A stretch of DNA of 64,000 bases, from assembly GCA_017164015.1 (NCBI GenBank), contig CP071065.1, positions 310,001 to 374,000 on the forward strand, in the 5' to 3' direction. How positions within the stretch are numbered: the first letter of the stretch is position 1; each line of letters opens with the position of its first letter. Below are positions 7,321-16,277 of this stretch, in pieces. The notes under the pieces were generated by a model, which searched no databases, was not told the DNA's origin, and saw only the letters and a program-made list of their open reading frames with translations. A program made the position numbers and the translations under genes. Source of the stretch: Nostoc sp. UHCC 0702 (GTDB lineage: Bacteria > Cyanobacteriota > Cyanobacteriia > Cyanobacteriales > Nostocaceae).

Positions 7321-9600
7321 TTAAGCTTCGATAACCACCCGGAGGTTGCCGCGTTTTTTAGCTACGCGACAGGCGGTAGTGCCACCAGAACGCTCGAATT
7401 CTAAATCCAAAATGGTGGTACCAACTTGCAAATTGTGTATTGACAGACGATTAATTGACTCTGGCAAAGCAGGGTCAATAATTCGCAAGCAGTTATTTTG
7501 AGCGTCAGGCACTAAGTTGACGACCATTTGCAATAGTTGAAATACACTACCAGTAGCCCAAGCTTGGGGAGTACAAGCCACTGGGTATTGTACAGGGGCA
7601 TTATCACCATTACGTTCGTAACCACAGAACAGTTCCGGGGGACGTTGATAAGGTTGTAGGCTAGTCATGTCAAACAAACCTTGAAACAGTTCTAGGGCTT
7701 GGTCGATTAAACCCAGCGATCGCAATCCTATGGCAATCAGAGAATTATCATGAGGCCAAACTGAACCAATGTGATAACCCATCGGATTGTAAGCCGGTGA
7801 CAAACTACTGAGAGTACGAATACCCCAACCATTAAACATGTCTGGCGCACGCAAACGCTCTGCTACACTGTAAGCTTTTTCGGGTGTGAAAATCCCTAAA
7901 TGCAAACAGTGTCCTGGATTAGATGTAATACTGTCTACTGGTTTGCCGTCTCCATCCAAAGCCAAAGCGCAGAAATCTTCCTCTTCCATCCAGAAATCTC
8001 GATTAAAACGAACTTTGAGATTTCTGGCTTCTTCAAGCCAGCGATCGGCTAAATCAAGCCGTTTCTTCATCCTAGCAATTTCTGCCAAACGTATTTTCGC
8101 GGCATAGAAATAAGCTTGGACTTCACATAAAGCGATGGGGCCGTTAGCTAAGTCTCCCTTGCGGTCTACAATACAGTCTTCAGAATCTTTCCATCCCTGG
8201 TTAACCAGACCCCGTTTAGATCTAAGGTAGTAAGTCAAATAACCGGTTGGTTTGGCATTACGATCAATCCACTCCATTGCCGCTAAAGCATTAGGCCAAA
8301 GTTGTTCTAGGGTTTCTTGATCGTGCGTCCAAGTGTAGTACTCAGCATACAACATCAACCACAGGGGAGTAGCATCAACTGTACCGTAGTAGGGTGTGTG
8401 GGGAATTTCCTGACATCGAGCCATTTCCCCCAACCGCAACTCGTGCAAAATCTTACCTAGTTCTTCCTCGCGCCAGTCGTCTTCGTTTTGACCTTGATAT
8501 TGTGCCAGAAGCATCAAAGTTTCTTTGGCAATTTGCGGATTTAACATCAGAGTTTGGGAAGCTGTAATCAGCGAATCACGCCCAAACAAAGCAGAAAACC
8601 AAGGCACTCCAGCGGAGACAGTTTTATACTTGCCAAAAGACTGGCGTAACAAATACAAATCTTGCTCAGCTCGTTCAATTACTCGATTGAACATGGTTTT
8701 ATCTGAACTGATACGTGTAATTTGTTGTACCCAATTTTGTTCCTCCATCAACTCCGCAGCTTTTGCCTGTGGTAGGGTATACGCTGCACTGACAGTGGAA
8801 CTGGACGTGTTATTGGTAAACATGTTCATCCGATAGCCCAGCTTGCGAGTTTCGTGAGAAGCCAACTCTAGCTGCCAAACTGCTGTGTAACCTTTGAAAT
8901 AGTCTGGTGGGCAATACTGGAATTGGATGCGGGATTCCATTACCAATCCATCCAGACCTTGATAGGCTAATGTTAAAAATTCAGTGGACTGAGTCTGCAC
9001 GGATGCAACGCCATCAGTTGCCAAAAATGCTTCTTCTTCTGGTGTCAGTTCCGCTAAGCGTAAGAGCCTACCTTGTTTTTCTCTGCCAAAACCCCGGACT
9101 TCAAATAAATCGACAAAATCCGCATCAAAACTGATACTGAGTTCAAAGCTGACGGTGGTTGTGCTGTAGTTAGATACTTCTATTTCTTCAAATAGTGCGC
9201 CATTGAGTACAATTTCTCGGCGAATTCCTACAGTTTCAGCCCTCAGACCTTCTTCAATTCTGGGATTGGTACAAAGAACTGAGACTGAAAACCCTTTTTC
9301 AGCAGTACTGCTCAGGAGTACAGGCGATCGCCCTTCAATTTGCAACTCTAAGCGACTGAGAAATCGCGTATCACAACAAAACAGCCCCATACTGGGGTTG
9401 CCATCGTTGAGGGAACAGCCCGAAATGTTACCAATTGTATCTGTCACCAAAAATAAATCATCATCTTTGGCCGTCAAAGTTGGTTGTGGTCTTTCACTCA
9501 CAACACAAGGCCACTCCGGGATAGGTAATTGTTCTGCTGGAATAAAAGTTTTTCCGTCCAAGAGAATTTTTTCCGGGTTGATTAATGTATCCGGTGTCAT
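7321..9600 (-). CDS. Amylo-alpha-1,6-glucosidase family protein (glycogen debranching type)
   Basis: 759 residues, no signal peptide. Residues about 40-240 form the beta-rich N-terminal domain of bacterial debranching-type enzymes (DDLFLVTDTIGNISG, FCCDTRFLSRLEL). The C-terminal (alpha/alpha)6 catalytic domain carries PWFSALFGRDSLITA, TVDATPLWLMLY, NQGWKDSEDCIV and HIGSVWPHDNSLIAIG, which line the active site in this family. It should remove alpha-1,6 branches from glycogen or related glucans in the cytoplasm. Cyanobacterial members are also found near trehalose genes, but none is visible here. The stop is the third-last base group at 7321, and the flanks are non-coding. Confidence 0.85.
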   Translation of the reverse strand: MTPDTLINPEKILLDGKTFIPAEQLPIPEWPCVVSERPQPTLTAKDDDLFLVTDTIGNISGCSLNDGNPSMGLFCCDTRFLSRLELQIEGRSPVLLSSTAEKGFSVSVLCTNPRIEEGLRAETVGIRREIVLNGALFEEIEVSNYSTTTVSFELSISFDADFVDLFEVRGFGREKQGRLLRLAELTPEEEAFLATDGVASVQTQSTEFLTLAYQGLDGLVMESRIQFQYCPPDYFKGYTAVWQLELASHETRKLGYRMNMFTNNTSSSTVSAAYTLPQAKAAELMEEQNWVQQITRISSDKTMFNRVIERAEQDLYLLRQSFGKYKTVSAGVPWFSALFGRDSLITASQTLMLNPQIAKETLMLLAQYQGQNEDDWREEELGKILHELRLGEMARCQEIPHTPYYGTVDATPLWLMLYAEYYTWTHDQETLEQLWPNALAAMEWIDRNAKPTGYLTYYLRSKRGLVNQGWKDSEDCIVDRKGDLANGPIALCEVQAYFYAAKIRLAEIARMKKRLDLADRWLEEARNLKVRFNRDFWMEEEDFCALALDGDGKPVDSITSNPGHCLHLGIFTPEKAYSVAERLRAPDMFNGWGIRTLSSLSPAYNPMGYHIGSVWPHDNSLIAIGLRSLGLIDQALELFQGLFDMTSLQPYQRPPELFCGYERNGDNAPVQYPVACTPQAWATGSVFQLLQMVVNLVPDAQNNCLRIIDPALPESINRLSIHNLQVGTTILDLEFERSGGTTACRVAKKRGNLRVVIEA

Positions 9601-10177
9601 TAGGCAAAGTTCCGTGTACAGGTCTATATTTTTGTAGTTGTATCAGCATCAACAAAGTCAATCAAAACAAGGACGTTACTGAAGAACGCCTATGAATGGG
9701 GCAAGCTGGGGGAGAAAAGAATTGAGTTTTTGCAAAAATTCCCAATCATATTTCAATTTAGCAACGTCAAAACAAGATGTGGGGAAAAATTCAGTCGAGC
9801 CATTGAAATTAATTTAATACTTGCATACTGACTCGAAAATCAGGCTGAATCAGCAGAGTTTGCTCAAAAGCAACTGCTGTTAGCGAAAGGCAAGAAACAA
9901 GTTTCCCCCCAAGGGGGTATGCACTGAATGAAGGCTGTTGGTAAAATCGCAGGCATAAAATTTATCTAACAAATCTTAATAGAATTATGTGATCTACATG
10001 ATGAAGTCAAGGTTGAAAATCAGGGTTTTTCAATTGGTTCATTGGGCATTAAACCTTCAGAATCCTCAGACACAGAGAATACATAGTTTTTTCTCTAAAT
10101 GTGAGATACTTTTGTTTACAAGTATATAAAATTACTTCGGAAATTCTATATTTAATTAGACATATTTATTTATGTTA

Positions 10178-10310
10178 AAACTTACGCAAGTATCATATTT
10201 TTCAGCCAAAGCCGTCTAGACTCAAGAGTCAAATGTCCAAAAAACCTTGACCATTGACTGTTGACCCTTGACTCTTGACCAGAATATATGTGCCAGTTGC
10301 CTAAGTCCTG
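10178..10310. mobile_element. MITE, AGGACTTACGC family with heptamer core (copy 1)
   Basis: Ends read AACTTACGCAAGTATCATA on the left and GCCAGTTGCCTAAGTCCT on the right. The core is made of TTGACTC/GAGTCAA-type heptamers in inverted arrangement (about 10221-10280). Related copies are at 17803-17896, 32204-32347 and 35679-35912. Confidence 0.65.
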
Positions 10311-10354
10311 TTAATATCAGCTGAATAAAAGCTTATTTAGAAAGGAAATATTAA

Positions 10355-10489
10355 GTAGTAGCGTGACAAGGCTAAAATGATGCAATAAATTTTCTTGTGG
10401 GGTGGGCATCTTGCCCGCCACGGACGGGCAAAACGCCCATCCTACAAAAGGAAAGCTAATGCACAACTTTAGCCTTGTCACGCTATTAC
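10355..10489. mobile_element. MITE, TAGCGTGACAAGGCTAAA family
   Basis: A 135-bp foldback with near-perfect inverted ends: GTAGTAGCGTGACAAGGCTA on the left and the reverse complement GTAATAGCGTGACAAGGCTA on the right. Its inner arm carries GTGGGGTGGGCATCTTGCCC. A diverged relative with the same inner phrase is at 49577-49712. Confidence 0.75.
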
Positions 10490-10500
10490 AATTTAAGGTT

Positions 10501-10733
10501 TAAGTAGGTGGGTGAAAATAAACATGACTATGTTACGAAACGTAAATATACCTGAAACCCTTACTACTGACAACTAACAACTGACCCTTCGGGTTCGGCA
10601 GTTCCTCATGGGGGTCTCCCCCATGAGGAACTGCCTCACAACTGACGACCCTCACTAGTTAACATCTCGGCTTCGCTCGATGTTAAAGCTGAGCGAAGTC
10701 GAAGCTTTAACTTTATTCGCACCGACCTACTTA
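10501..10733. mobile_element. MITE, TAAGTAGGT family, copy 1 with nested hairpin
   Basis: Inverted ends TAAGTAGGTGGGTGAAAATA and (reverse complement of right end) TAAGTAGGTCGGTGCGAATA. It is nearly identical to 15648-15818, except that about 60 bases holding a perfect hairpin are inserted at about 10586-10640, and the inner segment between AAAGCT and AGCTTT is inverted. Confidence 0.75.
10597..10635. repeat. Perfect 18-bp-stem hairpin nested in a MITE
   Basis: GGCAGTTCCTCATGGGGG pairs with CCCCCATGAGGAACTGCC around a TCT loop. It is absent from the sister MITE at 15648-15818, so it is a later insertion. A related hairpin (GGCAGTCGCTCATGG arm) is at 56827-56869. Confidence 0.75.
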
Positions 10734-10744
10734 GTTGATAATTC

Positions 10745-10871
10745 ATATCTTGCACCAGTTACGTTATTGACATTTTTGTAGGGTGGGCACTGCAATTGGT
10801 TCGCTCAAAGCTTGATTTTTACATTGTTGGCAGTGCCCACCGCAGGGTTAATTGAGAATGGTGCAAGATAT
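10745..10871. mobile_element. MITE with ATATCTTGCACCA inverted ends
   Basis: A 127-bp foldback. The left end ATATCTTGCACCAGTT and the right end AATGGTGCAAGATAT are inverted copies over 13 bases. The inner arms carry GTGGGCACTGC and GGCAGTGCCCAC, which pair. No coding capacity. I see only one copy in this window. Confidence 0.65.
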
Positions 10872-11053
10872 CAGATAAATTATCTCTAAGACTGAGGAAT
10901 TGATGAGTTGATTTATATAAGCATTTAAAATTTTTACAATTGTTCAAGCAGCGATCGCAGTAGGTCTGCCCTTTGAATGTATATTGGGCGTAGTATCCTG
11001 TTGTTTTAACCTCAGTTCGACGAAAGTCGCAACAAAAACAAGGAGAAAAACCG

Positions 11054-11165
11054 ATGGCTTAGGCTCTTTTTAATTTTTGCGATCGCGCTACCTGCCTTTG
11101 TGGCAAGTTTTGTCAGCATTGTTTACATATTGCAACTGTTTACTTCAGTTGAAAGTCCATTGTAA
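11054..11165 (+). pseudogene. Hydrophobic mini reading frame with a +1 frame break at its start
   Basis: AAGGAG at 11040-11045 precedes an ATG at 11054, an ideal ribosome-site spacing, but that frame stops at once (ATG GCT TAG). One base on, the frame from 11055 is open to 11163 and encodes 36 codons with a convincing transmembrane helix (LFLIFAIALPAFVASFVSIV). A small membrane protein that lost one or two bases near its start would look like this; a sequencing error or chance are alternatives. I do not recognise the product. Confidence 0.35.
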
Positions 11166-11227
11166 TTTGTACAATGCATCTGTGACCTGGATCTTGTTCA
11201 GATTGCGGCTCTCTTTTAACGATATTC

Positions 11228-13237
11228 ATGAGCATTTCGACTTCCGTCCTGAGTGAACTGCTACAGTCCATAACCTACCTGCGGCCCCAGCTATATTTTA
11301 AGGCTTCATTAACGGCGCTCTCCCACGCGATGGAAGACCAAGTTTTGGCTGCGACTTTAGACCAGCCCCTGGTAATTGCTAGCTTCCAACGAGAGCGATA
11401 TTATCGCCAAGAAGCTCATCGCTATCAGCGGCTGGCTTTGCGAAGTAATCAAATATACGTTTTATCTGCACCAGAAACGGACTTTAGACACAGTTCGGAA
11501 TACTATGAAAAGATAGCTTTCGAGCCAGAAGATGCCTTAAGTCAAGAGTGGCATTTGGTAGTGATTGCGGAAAACTATGCTACTTGCCTGGTTTGCCGAG
11601 AAAGTCTTGGTTCCATTGCCAAAAATAAGCAAACACCGGAGTTGGGGCCCAGTCTAGATATGGACACATCTCGCAGGTTTGAGGGGATTTGGACATCGGA
11701 GAGGGGAGCCAGTCTCAAGGCAGCTGAGTTATTATTAAACAGAATTTTAGTTTACAGGCCGAACTTAGCAGATAAAATTGGGGAGGCATACCAAAGATTT
11801 GGCATTGGGGAGAAAAGAAGCAACAAAACAGCCAACCAAGTGGCTGAATTTGCTTGTGACATCGACACTGACCCCTTTGTACAACGCCTAGTGACTTACC
11901 TGCAAGCTAGCCAGTACAAATTACACAAAGCTTACCGTTCGATCACTGCCCAAGCCCGCAAAGAACGCTTGGTAAATTCCATTAGTACTGCGATTAGGCG
12001 ATCGCTCGATCCGCACGAAGTGTTACAAATTGCAGCGCAAGAACTCGGACAACACTTAGGGACTAGTCGCTGTCTGATTTACCGCGCTCAAGCCACAGAT
12101 GACCAAGCCATAATTGAACATGAGTTTTTGAGCCAGGGTGTTTTATCTGTTTGTGGGCAAACCTGGGAGTTAGGTAATAATCCCCTATTTCAGGAAGTAG
12201 TACAACAGGGTGAGGGCGTGGGTGTAGTTGATGCGACGAATGACTGGCGCGTTACTAATTCGGCGTCACTGTCCTTGATTGCGAAAAAGTTTGCAATTCG
12301 TTCATGGTTAATAGAACCAGTATTGTATCAGGGACGATTGTTAGGCATCGTGGAGTTGCACTATTGCAATTTGCCACCGCATCAATGGCAAGCAGGAGAG
12401 TTAGATTTAGTAAAAGCGATCGCCACCCAAATCGGGGCAGCTTTAATTCAAGCAGAAGCTTATGCTAACCTAGAAGACCTCAACCAACAACTAGAAGCCC
12501 TTGACCGTACCCGCAGCAACCTGATAGCTATCACTGGACACGAACTCCGCACTCCCCTATCTACCATTCAAGTTTGTCTCGAAAGTCTCGCCAGCGAACC
12601 GGATATGCCCTTAGAGTTACAGCAGGTGATGCTCAACACTGCCCTTTCCGACTCAGAACGAATGCGGAAACTGGTACAAGATTTCTTAACTCTTTCTAAC
12701 CTAGAAAGTGGTCGAGTGGAATGGCATCCCGAATCCCTGACTTTACAAGAGTGCATAGACTTAGGACTCAGCCGACTTCGCACACGTTCCCAACAAGAAA
12801 AGCTACCACAAATCAAAACTCACATTTCCCCAAACCTGCCCTTAGTGAAAGCTGACGGCGATTGGTTAGTAGAAGTACTAGCAAAACTCATCGATAATGC
12901 TTGTAAATTTACACCGCCAGAAGGAGAAATCTCCATTAGGGCTACCCGCAACGGCTCGCGCATGGTTGAAGTCACCGTGGCCGATACTGGACGTGGCATC
13001 GAACCCAATCGTCTAGAAATAGTTTTTGATCGCTTCTATCAAGAAGAGGGAGCGCTGCGACGTACCACTAGCGGCACTGGTTTAGGATTAGCAATTTGTC
13101 GCCAAATTGTCAATGGTTGGGGCGGTGAGATTTGGGCCGAGTCAAAAGGCAAAGACCAAGGCAGTAAGTTTCACTTCACTGTACCTGTTGTTCAAAGTAG
13201 CCAAGAGGAAAAGCACTCAAAAGTCAAGAGTAAATAG
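11228..13237 (+). CDS. DICT-GAF sensor histidine kinase
   Basis: 669 residues, no membrane segment, so a cytoplasmic sensor. The N-terminal about 150 residues look like a DICT sensory domain, found in cyanobacterial two-component proteins. A GAF domain follows (about 240-410, IAAQELGQHLGTSRCLIYRA to DLVKAIATQIGAALIQAEAY). The kinase core has the phospho-acceptor His438 in GHELRTPLS, the N box in LIDNACKFTP, and G boxes in VADTGRGIEP and GTGLGLAICRQIV. No response regulator gene is adjacent. The last codons (KVKSK) are already part of a GTCAAGA heptamer array that continues downstream, so the C-terminus has probably been shaped by repeat DNA. Confidence 0.88.
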   Translation: MSISTSVLSELLQSITYLRPQLYFKASLTALSHAMEDQVLAATLDQPLVIASFQRERYYRQEAHRYQRLALRSNQIYVLSAPETDFRHSSEYYEKIAFEPEDALSQEWHLVVIAENYATCLVCRESLGSIAKNKQTPELGPSLDMDTSRRFEGIWTSERGASLKAAELLLNRILVYRPNLADKIGEAYQRFGIGEKRSNKTANQVAEFACDIDTDPFVQRLVTYLQASQYKLHKAYRSITAQARKERLVNSISTAIRRSLDPHEVLQIAAQELGQHLGTSRCLIYRAQATDDQAIIEHEFLSQGVLSVCGQTWELGNNPLFQEVVQQGEGVGVVDATNDWRVTNSASLSLIAKKFAIRSWLIEPVLYQGRLLGIVELHYCNLPPHQWQAGELDLVKAIATQIGAALIQAEAYANLEDLNQQLEALDRTRSNLIAITGHELRTPLSTIQVCLESLASEPDMPLELQQVMLNTALSDSERMRKLVQDFLTLSNLESGRVEWHPESLTLQECIDLGLSRLRTRSQQEKLPQIKTHISPNLPLVKADGDWLVEVLAKLIDNACKFTPPEGEISIRATRNGSRMVEVTVADTGRGIEPNRLEIVFDRFYQEEGALRRTTSGTGLGLAICRQIVNGWGGEIWAESKGKDQGSKFHFTVPVVQSSQEEKHSKVKSK

Positions 13238-13328
13238 TCAGTGGTCAAGAGTCAATGGTCAATGGTCAATAGTCAAAAACTTTGGACTGTTGACTGTTGA
13301 CTCTTGACTTTGGACTTTTGACTAAAAA
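13215..13328. repeat. Inverted AGTCAA/TTGACT heptamer array between kinase and psaD
   Basis: Copies of GTCAAGA/GTCAATG on the left face copies of TTGACT/TTGACTC on the right, so the whole tract can fold into one long imperfect hairpin. It overlaps the last codons of the histidine kinase gene and ends about 80 bases before psaD. It might act as a transcription barrier, but there is no U-tract. Confidence 0.6.
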
Positions 13329-13407
13329 CTGTTACAGACTATGACGCGATCGCAATATGATGGTGATGGCGGTGTTAGGATGCCCTAAAAACCTTGAGAG
13401 AATGCTT

Positions 13408-13827
13408 ATGGCAGAACAACTTTCTGGAAAAACCCCCCTGTATGCCGGCAACACTGGCGGCTTGCTCACCAAAGCAAACGTCGAAGAAAAGTACGCCATC
13501 ACTTGGACTAGCCCCAAAGCTCAAGTGTTTGAATTGCCTACAGGTGGTGCTGCTACGATGCACCAAGGTGAAAACCTGCTGTATCTAGCTCGTAAAGAAC
13601 AAGGCATCGCCTTAGGCGGTCAACTCCGGAAATTCAAAATCACGGACTACAAAATTTACCGGATTTTGCCCAACGGAGAAACCACTTTCATTCACCCCGC
13701 TGATGGTGTCTTCCCAGAGAAGGTGAACGAAGGTCGCGAAAAAGTGCGTTTTGTCCCACGCAGAATCGGACAAAACCCCAGTCCAGCACAACTAAAGTTT
13801 AGTGGTAAATATACCTACGACGCCTAG
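13408..13827 (+). CDS. psaD: Photosystem I subunit II (PsaD)
   Basis: The 139-residue stromal-side subunit of photosystem I that docks ferredoxin and helps hold PsaC. The sequence from [18 protein letters not shown] through [16 protein letters not shown] and [20 protein letters not shown] region to the conserved [11 protein letters not shown]-terminus matches PsaD throughout. I choose the ATG at 13408; upstream in-frame ATGs at 13357 and later would add a non-conserved extension. It lies upstream of trpE in the same direction, an order I know from other cyanobacteria. Confidence 0.96.
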   Translation: MAEQLSGKTPLYAGNTGGLLTKANVEEKYAITWTSPKAQVFELPTGGAATMHQGENLLYLARKEQGIALGGQLRKFKITDYKIYRILPNGETTFIHPADGVFPEKVNEGREKVRFVPRRIGQNPSPAQLKFSGKYTYDA

Positions 13828-13828
13828 G

Positions 13829-13975
13829 GACTAGGGACTGGGGACTGGGGACTAGGGACTGGGGGCTAGGGACTGGGAACTAGGGACTAGGAAAATCTTT
13901 CCAATCCCCAGTACCCAATGCCCAATACCCAGTACCCAATCCCCAGTACCTAATCCCCAATACCCAATCCCTCAC
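13829..13975. repeat. GGGACTG / CCCCAGT heptamer array after psaD
   Basis: Runs of GGGACTG and GGGACTA are followed by CCCCAGT and CCCAATA units in the opposite sense, giving a potential large hairpin between psaD and trpE. It may serve as the psaD terminator; no separate terminator is seen. Confidence 0.75.
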
Positions 13976-13981
13976 TTGTTT

Positions 13982-15526
13982 ATGATCTTTCCCGACTTTT
14001 CCGATTTTAAAGAGCTAGCTTTGCAAGGTAATTTTGTGCCAGTGTATCAGGAGTGGGTAGCAGACTTGGATACACCTGTGTCCGCTTGGTACAAAGTCTG
14101 TGCTGGACAGCCTTATAGCTTTTTGTTGGAATCGGTAGAAGGTGGGGAGAAAATAGGGCGTTACAGTCTAGTGGGTTGCGATCCGCTGTGGATTTTGGAA
14201 GCCAAGGGCGATAAGTACATTGAAGATGGGTCTGCGGCGTACCGCACTATCCAAACACACCGCGACGGTTCGCAAGTTGTCTTTGAAGGCGACCCGTTTA
14301 CAGCTTTAGCCCAATGTCTAGCACCTTATCAGCCAGTGAAGTTACCACAACTACCACCAGGAATTGGCGGTTTAGTTGGATTTTGGGGTTATGAATTAAT
14401 TCAGTGGATAGAAGCCCGTGTGCCAATTCATGCACAAGATGAGCGCAATATCCCTGATGGGTTATGGATGCAGATAGACCACCTGTTAATTTTTGACCAG
14501 GTGAAACGGAAAATTTGGGCGATCGCCTATGCTGATTTACGCGATCCAAAAGTGGATTTGCAAGCAGCATATCAAAAAGCTGGCGATCGCGTTACAGAAA
14601 TGGTCAGCAAGTTATCTCTACCCCTGTCACCGCAAAAAACTATATTGGAGTGGACACCCCCAGCAAATCAAAAAGCAGAGATACCAGAAGAATACAGCAG
14701 TAACTTTACTCGCCCGGAATTTTGCGCCAGCGTCCAAAAAGCCAAAGAATATATCAAAGCCGGCGATATCTTCCAAGTCGTCATTTCCCAGCGCCTATCT
14801 ACAGAATATACAGGCGACTCCTTCGCACTTTACCGTTCTCTACGCCAGATTAATCCTTCGCCTTACATGGCTTACTTTCACTTCCAAGATTGGCAAATCA
14901 TTGGTTCTAGCCCGGAAGTGATGGTGAAAGCAGAACGCGATCCAGATAATGGAGTGATAGCAACAGTACGCCCCATTGCTGGGACGCGTCCTAGGGGTAA
15001 AACAACTACTGAAGATACAGCCTTGGCTTGTGATTTACTCACTGACCCCAAGGAAATTGCCGAACACGTTATGCTCGTTGATTTAGGACGTAATGATTTG
15101 GGGCGTGTTTGTCAAAGCGGTAGCGTGAAAGTTGATGAATTAATGGTGGTTGAGCGCTACTCCCATGTGATGCACATTGTCAGTAATGTTGTGGGTAAAT
15201 TAGCGCCAAATAAAACAGCATGGGATTTACTCAAAGCTTGCTTTCCAGCTGGTACAGTCAGTGGCGCCCCTAAGATTCGGGCGATGGAGATTATTCACGA
15301 GTTAGAACCGACTCGTAGGGGCGTTTATTCTGGTGTTTATGGTTATTATGATTTTGAAGGACAATTAAATAGTGCCATAGCAATTCGTACTATGGTGTTG
15401 CGTGATAATACGGTTATTGTGCAAGCTGGTGCAGGTTTGGTGGCTGATTCCGACCCAGAAAAAGAATACGAAGAGACACTGAATAAAGCTAAAGGAATGC
15501 TGCTGGCGATTCGTTGTTTGCGTTGA
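13982..15526 (+). CDS. trpE: Anthranilate synthase component I
   Basis: 514 residues. TrpE makes anthranilate from chorismate with ammonia supplied by TrpG, the first step of tryptophan synthesis. Residues about 50-65 hold LLESVEGGEKIGRYSLVG, whose LLES part is the tryptophan feedback site. The chorismate-binding core has PSPYMAYFHF, VRPIAGTRPRG, DLGRNDLGRV, CFPAGTVSGAPKIRAMEII and QAGAGLVADSDPEKEYEE. All key motifs are intact. The start is the ATG at 13982; an in-frame TTG at 13976 is less likely. No trpG is adjacent. Confidence 0.95.
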   Translation: MIFPDFSDFKELALQGNFVPVYQEWVADLDTPVSAWYKVCAGQPYSFLLESVEGGEKIGRYSLVGCDPLWILEAKGDKYIEDGSAAYRTIQTHRDGSQVVFEGDPFTALAQCLAPYQPVKLPQLPPGIGGLVGFWGYELIQWIEARVPIHAQDERNIPDGLWMQIDHLLIFDQVKRKIWAIAYADLRDPKVDLQAAYQKAGDRVTEMVSKLSLPLSPQKTILEWTPPANQKAEIPEEYSSNFTRPEFCASVQKAKEYIKAGDIFQVVISQRLSTEYTGDSFALYRSLRQINPSPYMAYFHFQDWQIIGSSPEVMVKAERDPDNGVIATVRPIAGTRPRGKTTTEDTALACDLLTDPKEIAEHVMLVDLGRNDLGRVCQSGSVKVDELMVVERYSHVMHIVSNVVGKLAPNKTAWDLLKACFPAGTVSGAPKIRAMEIIHELEPTRRGVYSGVYGYYDFEGQLNSAIAIRTMVLRDNTVIVQAGAGLVADSDPEKEYEETLNKAKGMLLAIRCLR

Positions 15527-15647
15527 GATTTACTCATCAAATTTTTGCGAATCTTAGGTATCTGAGTATCCGCATACTCAATATTAAGGCGATCGCCTTT
15601 TTTCCTCTCAAAACCAAAACATCAAGGATTGCATTAACGGCTTGATT

Positions 15648-15818
15648 TAAGTAGGTGGGTGAAAATAAACATGACTATGTACGAAACGTAAATATAGCTG
15701 AAACCCTTACTACTGACAACTAACAACTGACGACCCTCACTAGTTAACATCTCGGCTTCGCTCGATGTTAAAGCTTCGACTTCGCTCAGCTTTAACATTA
15801 TTCGCACCGACCTACTTA
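15648..15818. mobile_element. MITE, TAAGTAGGT family, copy 2
   Basis: 171 bp with the same inverted ends as 10501-10733 and nearly identical interior, but without the nested hairpin and with the 12-bp core between AAAGCT and AGCTTT in the other orientation. It lies in the 15527-16277 gap between trpE and the OCP gene; the rest of that gap (including 15819-16277) holds only probable promoter DNA of the OCP gene. Confidence 0.75.
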
Positions 15819-16277
15819 CCCGTTCTAGTGTAAAGTCACAGGAATATCCAATAGTTGCATCAGCAAGAAACTTACCAGCCAAGAATTTCAACAGCTAGCG
15901 AAGCCGCCCAACGCAGTTGCTCTGATGAAATCTTATATGTTACATAAACATAATTTTAAAAAAATACCTGAGAAGTAATTGCCAGTTTGTAACAAAAACG
16001 TTATATTTCTTTACATAAAGTTACATGACTAAGTAAACGCGTTACACTAGTGATCGCGCTTGGCGTTCTGAATAACTGTGCAGTTGAATAGGCATTTACT
16101 GAGTATCCAACTCACAAGCAACAGATTAGCCATGCATTTGCTGTGTAATTGCACTCTTGCTGGTTTTGTCTTTGATGTTGACTGTTTTCACTGTCAGATG
16201 ATCACATCTGACTTGCGTTTTAGCAAATTTGATTTTTCAGATTTGACTGAACTCTAAATTTATTGGGATTCTAAAAT

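Larger units (their letters stand above)
9601..11227. other. 1.6-kb non-coding region with four clustered MITEs
   Basis: No intact gene. From 10178 to 10871 four different foldback elements lie almost end to end (listed separately), separated by 10-45 bases. 9601-10177 shows no structure I can name. 10872-11227 holds HIP1 sites and a frameshifted hydrophobic mini reading frame at 11054-11165, just upstream of the histidine kinase. Confidence 0.7.

Noticed and set aside
15634..15891. 85-codon minus-strand frame
   Set aside because: It is composed of the TAAGTAGGT MITE and shows no protein-like conservation.
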